From CAZTJA01 sp964613745 (lineage in GTDB: Bacteria > Desulfobacterota > Desulfomonilia > Desulfomonilales > Desulfomonilaceae): a stretch of DNA of 63,876 nt. The stretch spans positions 1 through 63,876 of the forward strand of contig CAZTJA010000009.1 in NCBI GenBank assembly GCA_964613745.1. The letters run 5' to 3'. The notes below the pieces were generated by a model that worked only from the letters and a program-made list of their open reading frames with translations, did no database searches and had not been told where the DNA came from. How positions within the stretch are numbered: the first letter of the stretch is position 1; each line of letters opens with the position of its first letter. Shown one piece after another: positions 27,057-35,768 of this stretch. A program made the translations under genes and the position numbers.

Positions 27057-28247
27057 ATGTCACATTCGCTTAAAATTCTCGTTCTCACCACGTCGTATCC
27101 CTCTGATCAAAACGATCCATCCGGAATTTTCATTGCGAAATTGCTTGAGGCACTGGCCCGCCGAAATCATGACATCACGGTTCTTGCGCCCTCAAACGGG
27201 CTTTTTTATGGATCCAAAATATTGGCGGGGATTAAGGTTCATCGATTCGGATATTTCCATCCGCGATCCTTGGAGAAGCTCACAAATACAGCCGGAGGCA
27301 TTCCGGAAACAGTCTCCAAGAGCTTATTGGCCAAGATACAGATTCCACTTATGATGAGTGTTTTCCTCATTGAATCTTTATTCCTAAGCTCTAAGGCGGA
27401 TTGCATCTATGCAAATTGGATCGGAGCAGGTGTGATCGGAGCCATAACCAAGCTGATTAGGGGCAAACCTCTCGTTGTCTCTTTCCGGGGCGATGACGGA
27501 TACATGGCTCGAGACAAACCGTTCTGGCGATGGATCACAAAATGGGTGATTAAGAATTCAGAATACATTGCTCCGGTCTCAAGAGAACTCAATAATATTA
27601 TGCTTGAGCTGGGTGCCGATCCACACAAATGTACGCTCCCCCGATTCGGCGTGGATCTGGATTTTTTTCATCCTCAAGAAAAGTCCGAGATTGCTGATGA
27701 GGTAAAAATTATCTTTGTTGGTGCGATACTCAGAAAGAAGGGAGTCCAAGATCTATTCCAAGCCTTTTTAGGTTTACCCAAGAGTCGTTTGATAATGGTG
27801 GGAGACGGTACCGACATACAAGAATTGAAGTCCCTGAACCGAAAATTGGGGATAGCCCACAGAACGGAATGGAAAGGTATGTTGTCTCCATCAGAAGTAG
27901 CCGAACAGATCCGCTCAGCTGATGTGCTTTGTTTGCCGAGCTATACGGAAGGCAGACCGAATGTCGTCAATGAGGCAATGGCATCAGGTATACCGGTAGT
28001 GGCAACAGCCGTGGGAGGAATACCGGACATGGTTGTCGAAGGCCAAACAGCCTTTTTGTATACCCCGGGTGATGTGAAAACATTACAGGCACTCTTGAAA
28101 CGATTGGTGGACGATCGCGCGCTCAGAACAAAGATGGGGCGCAACTCGCGGGTATTCGTTCAACAAAGGAACCTAACCTGGGATACAACGGCACTCGACT
28201 TTGAAGAATTATTCTTAAAAGCTCTTAATGTTACAGTGAAAAAATAA
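27057..28247 (+). CDS. Family 4 glycosyltransferase
   Basis: A GT-B enzyme of 396 residues. The N-terminal domain begins I-L-V-L-T-T-S-Y-P-S-D-Q-N-D-P-S-G-I-F, and the C-terminal GT1/GT4 domain has F-V-G-A-I-L-R-K-K-G-V-Q-D-L, G-D-G-T-D-I-Q-E-L and the nucleotide-sugar motif P-S-Y-T-E-G-R-P-N-V-V-N-E-A-M-A-S-G-I-P-V-V-A. It should add a sugar to a surface polysaccharide or lipid carrier; the sugar cannot be assigned. Confidence 0.92.
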   Translation: MSHSLKILVLTTSYPSDQNDPSGIFIAKLLEALARRNHDITVLAPSNGLFYGSKILAGIKVHRFGYFHPRSLEKLTNTAGGIPETVSKSLLAKIQIPLMMSVFLIESLFLSSKADCIYANWIGAGVIGAITKLIRGKPLVVSFRGDDGYMARDKPFWRWITKWVIKNSEYIAPVSRELNNIMLELGADPHKCTLPRFGVDLDFFHPQEKSEIADEVKIIFVGAILRKKGVQDLFQAFLGLPKSRLIMVGDGTDIQELKSLNRKLGIAHRTEWKGMLSPSEVAEQIRSADVLCLPSYTEGRPNVVNEAMASGIPVVATAVGGIPDMVVEGQTAFLYTPGDVKTLQALLKRLVDDRALRTKMGRNSRVFVQQRNLTWDTTALDFEELFLKALNVTVKK

Positions 28248-28324
28248 TTTATATTTGAGCTTGACTTTGTCGCGAAGCTGTGGGATTTGAAAATTATTCA
28301 TTTATTGCATTTGGTGTTGGTCCA

Positions 28325-29779
28325 ATGGACAAAAAATTAGGTCGGGGTTTGCTTGTCGCAGCAGGTGGTATATCCATCAGCTTTGTTTTATTCACGAATT
28401 TTGTTGTATTTGCGATACTCTTTAACAACATTGACAATTATTTATATATCCTAGCTATATTGCTGAGTATAAATCTAGCCTTAGTTTTTGTCGCAACACG
28501 TAGCACACAATCTGTTCTCTCATTCATGAAAATACCGGCTTTATATTGCGCCGTTATCTTTACGACCTGGGCCGGTATCGAACTTCTGTTCCCGACGATT
28601 ATGCCTGTCCAGTGTACGGAAGTACTCAATTTATCCAAGGCATTCCTCACATCAAAACAGGAACCGGATCCCGATACCGAGATATTCCTGAACACGGAGG
28701 TCTTCGGCACGGATAGCGGCATCAACAGGAGCGGCACTTCGAGAAGGGTAGCTGCTTGGCACCGGCCGGGAGAGTCATACGATTATCATGGAGTCGATCC
28801 GAATTCCGGAAATCGTTATATAAACGTAGTGCGGTGGAACTCAAGAGGATACTATGATCATGATCGTACGACTACAAAAGGGCCTAACACATATAGAATA
28901 GTTCTCGTAGGCGATTCGTTCGTAGAATCCATACAGGTACCGCTCAGGTCTACTTTTCACAAATTGATGGAATCGGCACTGAACAACTCTGCTCTCATCT
29001 CGGGAATGCAGAATTTCGAGGTGATAGCACTAGGAAATTCAGGGTCAGGACAAGTCAGAAATCTTTCCGTTCTTCAAACGGAAGGGCTCGCATTTGATCC
29101 GGACCTCGTAATTATGACTTTGTGTACCAATGATTTCTGTGATGATGATCCCGTTTTGTCAAAGGATTTGGCGGCCGCATCTTCGATACCATCACCGTTA
29201 TTTCGCCGCTTGGTAGGCCGCGGATTTTTGTCCACGGCTTTTGCCGTTCGACAATTCCAAGCTACACAAGCTCTACCTTCCCCTGAACTGTTACAATGGT
29301 GTGAATCCGAATCAAAATACGTCGAAACGGCCTGGGAACGTACATTACGTGCAATCCGGAGTTCTAATGACCTAAGCCGCTTGAGAGGTGCATCGTTTTT
29401 GCTGGTCTACTTGGGATCGGATCTCGAGGTTCAATATTCAGTTGATCCGAAAAAGACCTTGCACAAACTTAATTCCACAGGGGTTTGTACTCAATGGGAT
29501 CTGGATAAATCCGTGAACAGGGTTGCAAGCTTTTGTCGGACAAACGATATCAAATTCGTTTCGTTACTATCGCAGCTGGCGGATAATCAACTTGAGCAGG
29601 GCAAGGTTGTTTTTGGAGATCACTATTCACCTTTCGGTCATCAGATAGCGTCCGAAGCGCTCGTGCGTTCCGTCAAGAATATTATACAAACACCCGATAT
29701 CGTGTCACCTGATATGATGGCAAATTCGGGGTCCATCCCATCACCAACTCACACCCGAGCAGCGTATCCTGGGAACTAA
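28325..29779 (+). CDS. Membrane-anchored SGNH-hydrolase-like protein
   Basis: About 484 residues with three N-terminal hydrophobic segments, then an extracytoplasmic SGNH/GDSL region: block I V-L-V-G-D-S-F-V-E-S with the nucleophile Ser, N-S-G-S-G-Q for the oxyanion Gly, T-L-C-T-N-D-F-C-D-D for the Asn, and D-H-Y-S-P-F-G-H for the Asp-His pair. Related proteins acetylate or deacetylate surface polysaccharides (AlgX/AlgJ-like). ATG 28325 is preferred over GTG 28280, but neither has a strong ribosome-binding site. The gene follows the glycosyltransferase, and its stop overlaps the convergent flippase gene. Confidence 0.8.
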   Translation: MDKKLGRGLLVAAGGISISFVLFTNFVVFAILFNNIDNYLYILAILLSINLALVFVATRSTQSVLSFMKIPALYCAVIFTTWAGIELLFPTIMPVQCTEVLNLSKAFLTSKQEPDPDTEIFLNTEVFGTDSGINRSGTSRRVAAWHRPGESYDYHGVDPNSGNRYINVVRWNSRGYYDHDRTTTKGPNTYRIVLVGDSFVESIQVPLRSTFHKLMESALNNSALISGMQNFEVIALGNSGSGQVRNLSVLQTEGLAFDPDLVIMTLCTNDFCDDDPVLSKDLAAASSIPSPLFRRLVGRGFLSTAFAVRQFQATQALPSPELLQWCESESKYVETAWERTLRAIRSSNDLSRLRGASFLLVYLGSDLEVQYSVDPKKTLHKLNSTGVCTQWDLDKSVNRVASFCRTNDIKFVSLLSQLADNQLEQGKVVFGDHYSPFGHQIASEALVRSVKNIIQTPDIVSPDMMANSGSIPSPTHTRAAYPGN

Positions 29780-30738
29780 ACTGTTTTTTCGCCCTGTTTC
29801 CTGGTTATTCTTGTGAGATATACGAGAGCAGGAATTCCAAAAACTAGACTTGCGGACAAGAACAAAGATCTGAATATCACCGTTGCAGCTATCGATCGCG
29901 CCAAGTCCATTTCAAACAGCAGCGGAATCTTAATAGTAAAGAAATCGAAAAAGCCCAGTGAACCTGGAGTTATAGGAATGAAGTTTGCGAAATTGGCCAG
30001 ACAGTACGTTACCATGACCGCCGACAGTGGTAATGGGTATCCCACCGCTCTATAAATAAAATAGAACGCTCCACCGAGCAAAACCGGAACGGCTGTAAAA
30101 GCTATGGTTGCTCTTAAAAGTAATCCGCGATTACATGTCAATGAGTGCCATGCTTCAAGGGTTTGACCTATGGCGGCAAGAATTCCGGACTGCTTGCTTA
30201 TGATCCGCGGGGGCCAAAGGCTTAGGACCAAGCAAGTCACAAACAAAATTGTGATCACGGAACTCAACAACGGATCAAAAAAAGATTTCTCGAGGTACAG
30301 AATCAACAGAGCAAGAAGCGCTAATCCCGCATTAACTAGTGCCATCAACACGCCGGTTCCCGCATAGGTTAGAGCGAACTCGGAGAATTTCATTCCTTTG
30401 AGCTTATTGAGATAAAAAGCCAGAGCTCCGGTCCCACCCCTCATCGGCAGCAACAGATTTCCCAGTGTGGATAAGGTGGTCAAAGAACCAAGTTCCCAAA
30501 TACCTAAAGTGACACCATAATTTTCAAAAAAAGGTTTTAGCTGGAAAATTCCGACGAGTATGCCCGCTGAAGTCAATAAAGCTGCTGCGGAAAGATCCAG
30601 AAGCGAAGCGGAACCCAGAAAGTTGAAATCAGCTCTCTTTGTATAAATGGTATAGGCGGCAAATCCGATAAGTAGAACTACCAGGCTGTACGAAACAATT
30701 ACTGTTTTAGAAAAAAAGGCAGTTTTATCAGTAGTCAA
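29776..30738 (-). CDS. Lysylphosphatidylglycerol-synthase-like membrane protein (UPF0104/AglD family)
   Basis: A polytopic membrane protein of 320 residues with about eight helices. Family features include L-L-P-M-R-G-G-T-G-A-L-A-F-Y-L-N in the first half and F-A-N-F-I-P-I-T-P-G-S-L-G-F-F-D-F-F in the second. The family comprises the MprF flippase half and glycolipid-associated membrane proteins. A role in moving or anchoring a lipid-linked saccharide would suit the neighbouring glycosyltransferase cluster, but this is inferred. Confidence 0.85.
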   Translation of the reverse strand: MTTDKTAFFSKTVIVSYSLVVLLIGFAAYTIYTKRADFNFLGSASLLDLSAAALLTSAGILVGIFQLKPFFENYGVTLGIWELGSLTTLSTLGNLLLPMRGGTGALAFYLNKLKGMKFSEFALTYAGTGVLMALVNAGLALLALLILYLEKSFFDPLLSSVITILFVTCLVLSLWPPRIISKQSGILAAIGQTLEAWHSLTCNRGLLLRATIAFTAVPVLLGGAFYFIYRAVGYPLPLSAVMVTYCLANFANFIPITPGSLGFFDFFTIKIPLLFEMDLARSIAATVIFRSLFLSASLVFGIPALVYLTRITRKQGEKTV

Positions 30739-30861
30739 AAGGATTCCTAATCGAGAATCATGAATAACGAAAAAAATGGCCTACGAGCATGTTGACTGCG
30801 GTCATTACTCGTGGGCGGAAATGATTTCACTGAGGAGTCGATTAATCGGTCCCAAGGCCTT

Positions 30862-31824
30862 TCAATTATGATTGGTTAACAGAACTTTCAACACTCCTGG
30901 TCGTCTAGCCTCCTCGAACGCCAGTGCTGCTTCCTCCAAAGGGAATTTTGCGGAAATCAAATCCGATGGATTCACAAGCTGTCTCTCCATTAGTCTAAGA
31001 GCAGGTCCGAAGCGCCCACACCTGCTCCCTATAACGGTGATTTCATTCACAACCAGAACTGCCGGATTGAAATTCAAAGGTTCGTGATACGTACTTTTGA
31101 GGACTATGGTACCTCTGGGTTCGACCAGTTCAACTGCCGATAGCCATCCTGACGGTTGACCGGATGCCTCTACCACGATGTTGAAGTGCTGCCCGGTTTG
31201 TTCAACAAGCTCAGGACTTACGATGTTTACACCCAAATTTCCTATTGTCTGCGTATTACGCGGGTGTTTCGTGAGCAAAGATAGATTGCATCCCGTGAGT
31301 CGCAATACCATACAAATGAGTAAGCCAAGTTTTCCACCGCCAATCACAAGAACATTGTGATCCGGTTCAACCTTAACCTGCTCCAGAATTTCTAGAGCGG
31401 CAGCTAAAGGTTCCGTGAACACTGCGTCTTCATCACTTATCGTGTCAGGCACGCGTAGTAGGTTTTTTTCCGGTAATAATAGGTATTCGGCGAAAGCTCC
31501 ATCTCGTTCGTAGATACCGAGAACCGTCCGCTTTGAACAATGCCTCTCCATGCCGGTCAAGCATTTAGGACATTGTCCGCATCCGGCATTTATCTCCCCA
31601 ATAACTCGGGTACCCTTCTCAATTTTGTTCCCGGCAGTTTGTGTTTCCCCGACGAATTCGTGACCGGGTATCCCGCTGAAAGACATGTATCCTTTAGAAA
31701 TTTCCACATCGGTGTTGCAGATTCCCGCAACCAGCATTTTAACGAGAATCTCACCATTAGAAGGATCGGGATCGGAACACTCTTCTATCATAGCTTTGCC
31801 GTTGCGAAACATTACAGCCTTCAT
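30862..31824 (-). CDS. Zinc-dependent medium-chain alcohol/sugar-alcohol dehydrogenase
   Basis: The protein has 320 residues. The catalytic zinc Cys is in A-G-I-C-N-T-D, with G-H-E-F-V-G-E following. The structural zinc Cys set is C-G-Q-C-P-K-C-L-T-G-M-E-R-H-C, and the Rossmann motif is V-L-V-I-G-G-G-K-L-G-L-L. It oxidises an alcohol with NAD(P). Substrate unknown. It lies three bases after yjbQ and is likely co-transcribed with it. Confidence 0.9.
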   Translation of the reverse strand: MKAVMFRNGKAMIEECSDPDPSNGEILVKMLVAGICNTDVEISKGYMSFSGIPGHEFVGETQTAGNKIEKGTRVIGEINAGCGQCPKCLTGMERHCSKRTVLGIYERDGAFAEYLLLPEKNLLRVPDTISDEDAVFTEPLAAALEILEQVKVEPDHNVLVIGGGKLGLLICMVLRLTGCNLSLLTKHPRNTQTIGNLGVNIVSPELVEQTGQHFNIVVEASGQPSGWLSAVELVEPRGTIVLKSTYHEPLNFNPAVLVVNEITVIGSRCGRFGPALRLMERQLVNPSDLISAKFPLEEAALAFEEARRPGVLKVLLTNHN

Positions 31825-31827
31825 AGA

Positions 31828-32256
31828 TTAGACCCTGCCTTGACCGATTACTTGCACAACTAAAGAACGGGTACGCGGTTTATTGTCAAAATCCAGAAAT
31901 ACAACTTGTTGCCAGGGGCCAAGCGTCATCTTGCCTGCCACAATCGGAACAGTCAGAGAAGGTTTCATAAGGGCCGCTCTGACATGAGAAAATCCGTTTC
32001 CATCGCCCCAGCGTGCATTATGGGCGTATTCCAAATCTATGGGTGCAATTCTATCCAAAGCCGTCTTTAAATCCGATACGGCACCGGATTCAAATTCAAT
32101 TGTCGTAATTGCCCCCGTGGACCCAGGGTTCATTACGGTCAGTAAACCGTCTCTTACGCCGCATTGCACAATTATACCGTCGAGCGCTCGGGTGATGTCC
32201 TTACAATCCGAAAAGCCCACGGTGACCACTTTTATGCTGGAGTTGTGTATGATCAT
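31828..32256 (-). CDS. YjbQ family protein (UPF0047)
   Basis: A 142-residue protein of the YjbQ/UPF0047 family. The conserved elements are G-L-L-T-V-M-N-P-G-S-T-G-A-I-T-T-I-E, the H-N-A-R-W-G-D-G-N-G-F-S-H-V-R-A segment with its metal-type histidines, and L-G-x-W-Q-Q-V-V-F-L-D-F-D. Family members show weak thiamine-phosphate synthase activity, but the true role is unclear. GAGGAG lies upstream of ATG 32256. Its first eight bases overlap a divergent small gene on the other strand. Confidence 0.92.
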   Translation of the reverse strand: MIIHNSSIKVVTVGFSDCKDITRALDGIIVQCGVRDGLLTVMNPGSTGAITTIEFESGAVSDLKTALDRIAPIDLEYAHNARWGDGNGFSHVRAALMKPSLTVPIVAGKMTLGPWQQVVFLDFDNKPRTRSLVVQVIGQGRV

Positions 32257-32434
32257 GACACTCTCCTCAACTCGGATTCAAGATCTTAACCGCTTACCGG
32301 AACTCAATCAACCACGCAAGCAGAATGTCTACTTGATATTCGAACGGGGCGATGCAAGAGATTTGCTTCACTATTTAACTACAACTTGCTATGACTGTGT
32401 GCAGTTTCTATCAAAACGTGAGGGATTCCATTGA
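32249..32434 (+). CDS. Probable 61-residue protein translationally coupled to hldD
   Basis: A short frame from ATG 32249 with GGAG six bases upstream. Its stop TGA overlaps the TTG start of hldD (TTGA). The product is hydrophilic, with plausible protein composition (E-L-N-Q-P-R-K-Q-N-V-Y-L-I-F-E-R-G-D-A-R-D-L-L) and a C-Y-D-C motif near the end. No family recognised. It could be a real small gene or a leader that couples translation into hldD. It overlaps divergent yjbQ by eight bases. Confidence 0.42.
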   Translation: MIMTLSSTRIQDLNRLPELNQPRKQNVYLIFERGDARDLLHYLTTTCYDCVQFLSKREGFH

Positions 32435-33411
32435 TTATCGTAACCGGAGGAGCAGGATTCATAGGTAGTAATCTCGTTAGAGCACTCAACGATATGGGAG
32501 AAGACAAAATCCTCATCGTCGATAGACTCGGGAAAACGGAAAAGTGGAAAAATCTCATCGGCGTGGATTTTATCGACTATGAACATAAAGATGATTTCAT
32601 AGAGAAACTCGAAAAAGGCTTTTTCGACCATGGAGTGTGGGCGGTCTTTCACTTGGGAGCCTGCAGCTCAACAACGGAGCGGGACGCAGATTACCTAATG
32701 GACAACAATTATCATTTCTCCAGAAAGCTGGCCGCCAGATTTGCCGCCAAACAAGGCGTAAGATTCATATACGCATCCAGTGCCGCCACATACGGTGATG
32801 GACTGGAAGGATACTCAGATGCTCACAGTGCATGTACAAACCTTAAACCGCTTAATATGTATGGTTATTCGAAGCAGCTTTTTGATCTTTGGGCAATCAA
32901 AACGGGATTCATCAAAAATGCGGTTGGGCTAAAATATTTCAACGTCTTTGGACCGTATGAATATCACAAAGCGGATATGAGAAGCGTTGTAATTCGAGCG
33001 TATTTTCAGGCGAAGGAAAAAGGTCGAGTTAAACTTTTCAAATCTTATAGACCCGATTTCAAGGATGGCGAACAGGCAAGAGATTTCATTTACGTTAAGG
33101 ATGCAGTAGACGTCAGCATGTATTTTCTAGGTCATCCGGAAGCAAATGGTATTTATAATTGTGGGACAGGAAAGCCGCGCCATTTTAATGATCTGGCAAC
33201 TGCGGTTTTTAACGCCTTAGAAATGCCTGTGAACATCAAATATGTTGATATGCCTGAAGGTCTGGCCGCTAAGTATCAATATTACACGTGCGCACAGCTC
33301 AACAAGCTCCGTGCTGCCGGTTACAACCGGGACTTCACTTCTTTGGAAGACGCAATTAAGGATTACGTGCTGAACTACTTGGAACCGAATTTCAAGGTAA
33401 TCCCCTACTGA
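32431..33411 (+). CDS. hldD: ADP-L-glycero-D-manno-heptose 6-epimerase
   Basis: An extended short-chain dehydrogenase of 326 residues that makes the heptose donor for the LPS inner core. It opens with I-I-V-T-G-G-A-G-F-I-G-S-N-L-V-R-A-L-N-D, closely like E. coli HldD, and has Y-A-S-S-A-A-T-Y-G-D-G, the Y-x3-K catalytic pair in Y-G-Y-S-K, K-Y-F-N-V-F-G-P-Y-E-Y-H-K and R-D-F-I-Y-V-K-D-A. The start is TTG with GAGGG six bases upstream. Confidence 0.95.
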   Translation: MIIVTGGAGFIGSNLVRALNDMGEDKILIVDRLGKTEKWKNLIGVDFIDYEHKDDFIEKLEKGFFDHGVWAVFHLGACSSTTERDADYLMDNNYHFSRKLAARFAAKQGVRFIYASSAATYGDGLEGYSDAHSACTNLKPLNMYGYSKQLFDLWAIKTGFIKNAVGLKYFNVFGPYEYHKADMRSVVIRAYFQAKEKGRVKLFKSYRPDFKDGEQARDFIYVKDAVDVSMYFLGHPEANGIYNCGTGKPRHFNDLATAVFNALEMPVNIKYVDMPEGLAAKYQYYTCAQLNKLRAAGYNRDFTSLEDAIKDYVLNYLEPNFKVIPY

Positions 33412-34902
33412 TCATTTCTTTTTGCCGAGTCCTTTGACCTCGATAAATTCGGTGCTCTTGCGCTTTATTCCCGATCCCTTTGCTCCGGTTAGATCCGCTC
33501 GGAATAAGTAAGCCCAAGATATATCCACCCCGGTCAGATTTGCCTGAACCAGCTTTGTGTCACTCATTTTTACACCGGTAAAGATGGCATTTACCAGCAA
33601 GGCCTTGGACAAATCAGCTTTGTCAAAAACAGCATTCTGAGCGTTAGCGGAAGTGAAGTTGGCTCCGATGCAGACTGCTCCGGTGAAATCACCATCTGTA
33701 ATCTGCACCCCTGAAAGGCCCGTTGAAGATAGATTTGCACGAATAAACAACGATTTCGGCATTACAGCTTCCTGCATGTCGGTAGCATTGAAGGAGGCTT
33801 CTGAAAAATCAGCTTGTTCCGCAACAACCTGCCTCATGATTGCAGAATCGAAACTCGAGCCTTTGAAAGACCCGCCCGACAGATTGGTTCTCTCCATAAT
33901 AGCGGTTTTGAAGGTTGAATTCTGGATCGTAGACTTTATGACAACGGCTCTCGAAAGATCAGCGCCTTCAAATCTGCACGAGTGAAGTGAAACGGACGAC
34001 ATATCCGTATCCGTCATAACAGCCCCGGAGAAGTCACACCCGGATCCATTTATCCCAATAAGCTTGCCGCCGCTGCACTTGATGTTATTGAGCTTTGCAT
34101 TTTTTACGTTCGCTCCGGAAATGTTGCTCGACGTCAAGTCGCATTCGTCCATATATGCGCCCGTCAGATCCGCCGCTTTTAAGTTTGCTTCACTGATGTT
34201 GCATTTACTCATTCTGGATCCGACGAGATTTGCTTCGGACAAATCGGTTCTGTGAAAATTTGCCTCAATCAGGTTTGCTCGGTCTATTTTGGCCTTAGAC
34301 ATAATTGCCCAGGAAAAATTGGCTCCACGGCAATTGTTTGCACCCAAATTCGCTTTAGAAATGTCCGCCGAATAGAAATTCGCTCTTTCAAGATTGGCCT
34401 TCACGTAGATCGCTTTATTAACCTTTGTCCCGGAAAAGTCCGCTCCGGTGAGATTAGCTGATGTAAAATTCGCGTTTTCAAGAAAGCTTTGCACGAGATT
34501 GGCTCCCGATAGATCAGCATCTTCGAAAACTGCATCCTGGAGTGTGGCCCTGTTAAGATTAGCGCCGTTCAGGTTGCACCTGGTGAGATTTGCCTTTTTT
34601 AAGCAGCTACCTGAAAGGTTGCAATTGGATAAATCAGATCCGGAAAAATCCGCTTCCGTGAGGTCGATCTCAGACAAATCCGCCCCACTGAAATCCGCCC
34701 CGTAAAACTTCACGGGATCACTTTTTTTAAGGCGAAGTTTGCTGAAAACCAGCTGCGAAACAGATCCGTCAATTCCCGACTGTACTGCAGTTTGTACTAA
34801 TTCCTTGAGCGATGAGGCCCTGCCGGAGAACACTACATCGCCACCTGCTTTACTTTTAATTTCAAATTTCGGCACTCCGCAACTCCCGTCGATAAATCGC
34901 AA
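33412..34902 (-). CDS. Very long pentapeptide-repeat protein
   Basis: A 496-residue protein in which nearly everything after about residue 65 is pentapeptide repeat, A-(D/N)-L-x-x, in scores of tandem copies (A-D-F-S-G, A-N-L-T-R and similar). This predicts one long right-handed four-sided beta-helix. The first 60 residues are non-repeat. There is no signal peptide, and the C-terminus is basic (K-G-L-G-K-K-K). Shorter relatives such as Qnr/MfpA mimic DNA and inhibit gyrase, but most large ones have no known role. The gene converges directly on hldD. Confidence 0.93.
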   Translation of the reverse strand: MRFIDGSCGVPKFEIKSKAGGDVVFSGRASSLKELVQTAVQSGIDGSVSQLVFSKLRLKKSDPVKFYGADFSGADLSEIDLTEADFSGSDLSNCNLSGSCLKKANLTRCNLNGANLNRATLQDAVFEDADLSGANLVQSFLENANFTSANLTGADFSGTKVNKAIYVKANLERANFYSADISKANLGANNCRGANFSWAIMSKAKIDRANLIEANFHRTDLSEANLVGSRMSKCNISEANLKAADLTGAYMDECDLTSSNISGANVKNAKLNNIKCSGGKLIGINGSGCDFSGAVMTDTDMSSVSLHSCRFEGADLSRAVVIKSTIQNSTFKTAIMERTNLSGGSFKGSSFDSAIMRQVVAEQADFSEASFNATDMQEAVMPKSLFIRANLSSTGLSGVQITDGDFTGAVCIGANFTSANAQNAVFDKADLSKALLVNAIFTGVKMSDTKLVQANLTGVDISWAYLFRADLTGAKGSGIKRKSTEFIEVKGLGKKK

Positions 34903-35028
34903 TTATCGTAATGCATTCATAACACATTCATTTTTTTCCATAAAGGGGATTTCGGTTGGGCGGATGATCAAATGACGTGCGGTAGTATTGAAAGGAGTCG
35001 GGCAGGAATACTCCTGCCTGACTGATAA

Positions 35029-35361
35029 TTATTCGTATTTGAGGCCTTCGGTCCTTCTATCGAACTCTTTCCAGAAACGTTGATTACACTGTTGAATACA
35101 ATTTGCATAAAGGTAGTAACCAGGCCGAGAATGGCCTCCGCGGCCCCACTGCTGAGTTTCAAAATAGATATCTACACCGTAACGTGAACGACAATCCTGT
35201 TCACAGGTTTCTCTGTCAAAACCGGATTGCATTGTTTCCATAGATGGACCACCCGATTCTGTGCTCATCAACTTGACCGGACTAATAGCCTGGGCCGTTC
35301 CAAAGAAACCGGCTACGAATATAACGCTCAAAATTATGGCGGCGGCATGCATTGTTTTCAT
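35029..35361 (-). CDS. Small exported protein with twin CX3C motifs
   Basis: The protein has 110 residues with a signal peptide (1 to about 25, ending G-T-A-Q-A) and GGAGGAG upstream of the ATG. The mature region carries C-E-Q-D-C and, about 36 residues later, C-I-Q-Q-C, which would form a disulfide-linked helical hairpin in the periplasm, as in CHCH-type proteins. The segment between has aromatic and Gly residues (Q-Q-W-G-R-G-G-H-S-R-P-G-Y-Y). Family unknown. Confidence 0.7.
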   Translation of the reverse strand: MKTMHAAAIILSVIFVAGFFGTAQAISPVKLMSTESGGPSMETMQSGFDRETCEQDCRSRYGVDIYFETQQWGRGGHSRPGYYLYANCIQQCNQRFWKEFDRRTEGLKYE

Positions 35362-35768
35362 TTTATTTACTCCTCCCCGGATTTCGTGTTCCTCTCTTAT
35401 AGATTCGTAATCTTTCCAGAAGGTTCCGATTTCGGGTTCTCGGTTTTTTTACATCCTAAAAGTTTCTCTACATATAATAGTTCGTAATTGACATTAATGT
35501 GCAACTAAAAAAACGTTGTTGAATTTGGAATACGTGAACTCTGAACTCAGGTGTTCCAATGTTTGAAACTGCGTGGTTCTTTGTTCATGTCCTCTTGGAG
35601 ATCATTTTGATCAATTAATTTAAATGTCTTATAGTTGTAACGGAAAGTCCAACATTAAAGTAGAGTTGACCGCAATAGACTATTTTTATTGCTTCTTTTC
35701 GTCAAATAATGTATGGATTAATGATCCCTGATATTTAAATAGTTATTTTAGTTCTTCGGAGCAAGGCT
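35362..35768. other. 407-base AT-rich intergenic region
   Basis: It separates the divergent twin-CX3C gene and pfkA, so it should hold both promoters. A TTGACA lies at 35488-35493 without a convincing -10 box. No small gene or structured RNA is evident. Confidence 0.5.

Noticed and set aside
35488..35493. TTGACA as promoter of pfkA
   Set aside because: No acceptable -10 box at 16-18 bases, and it is about 280 bases from the start.
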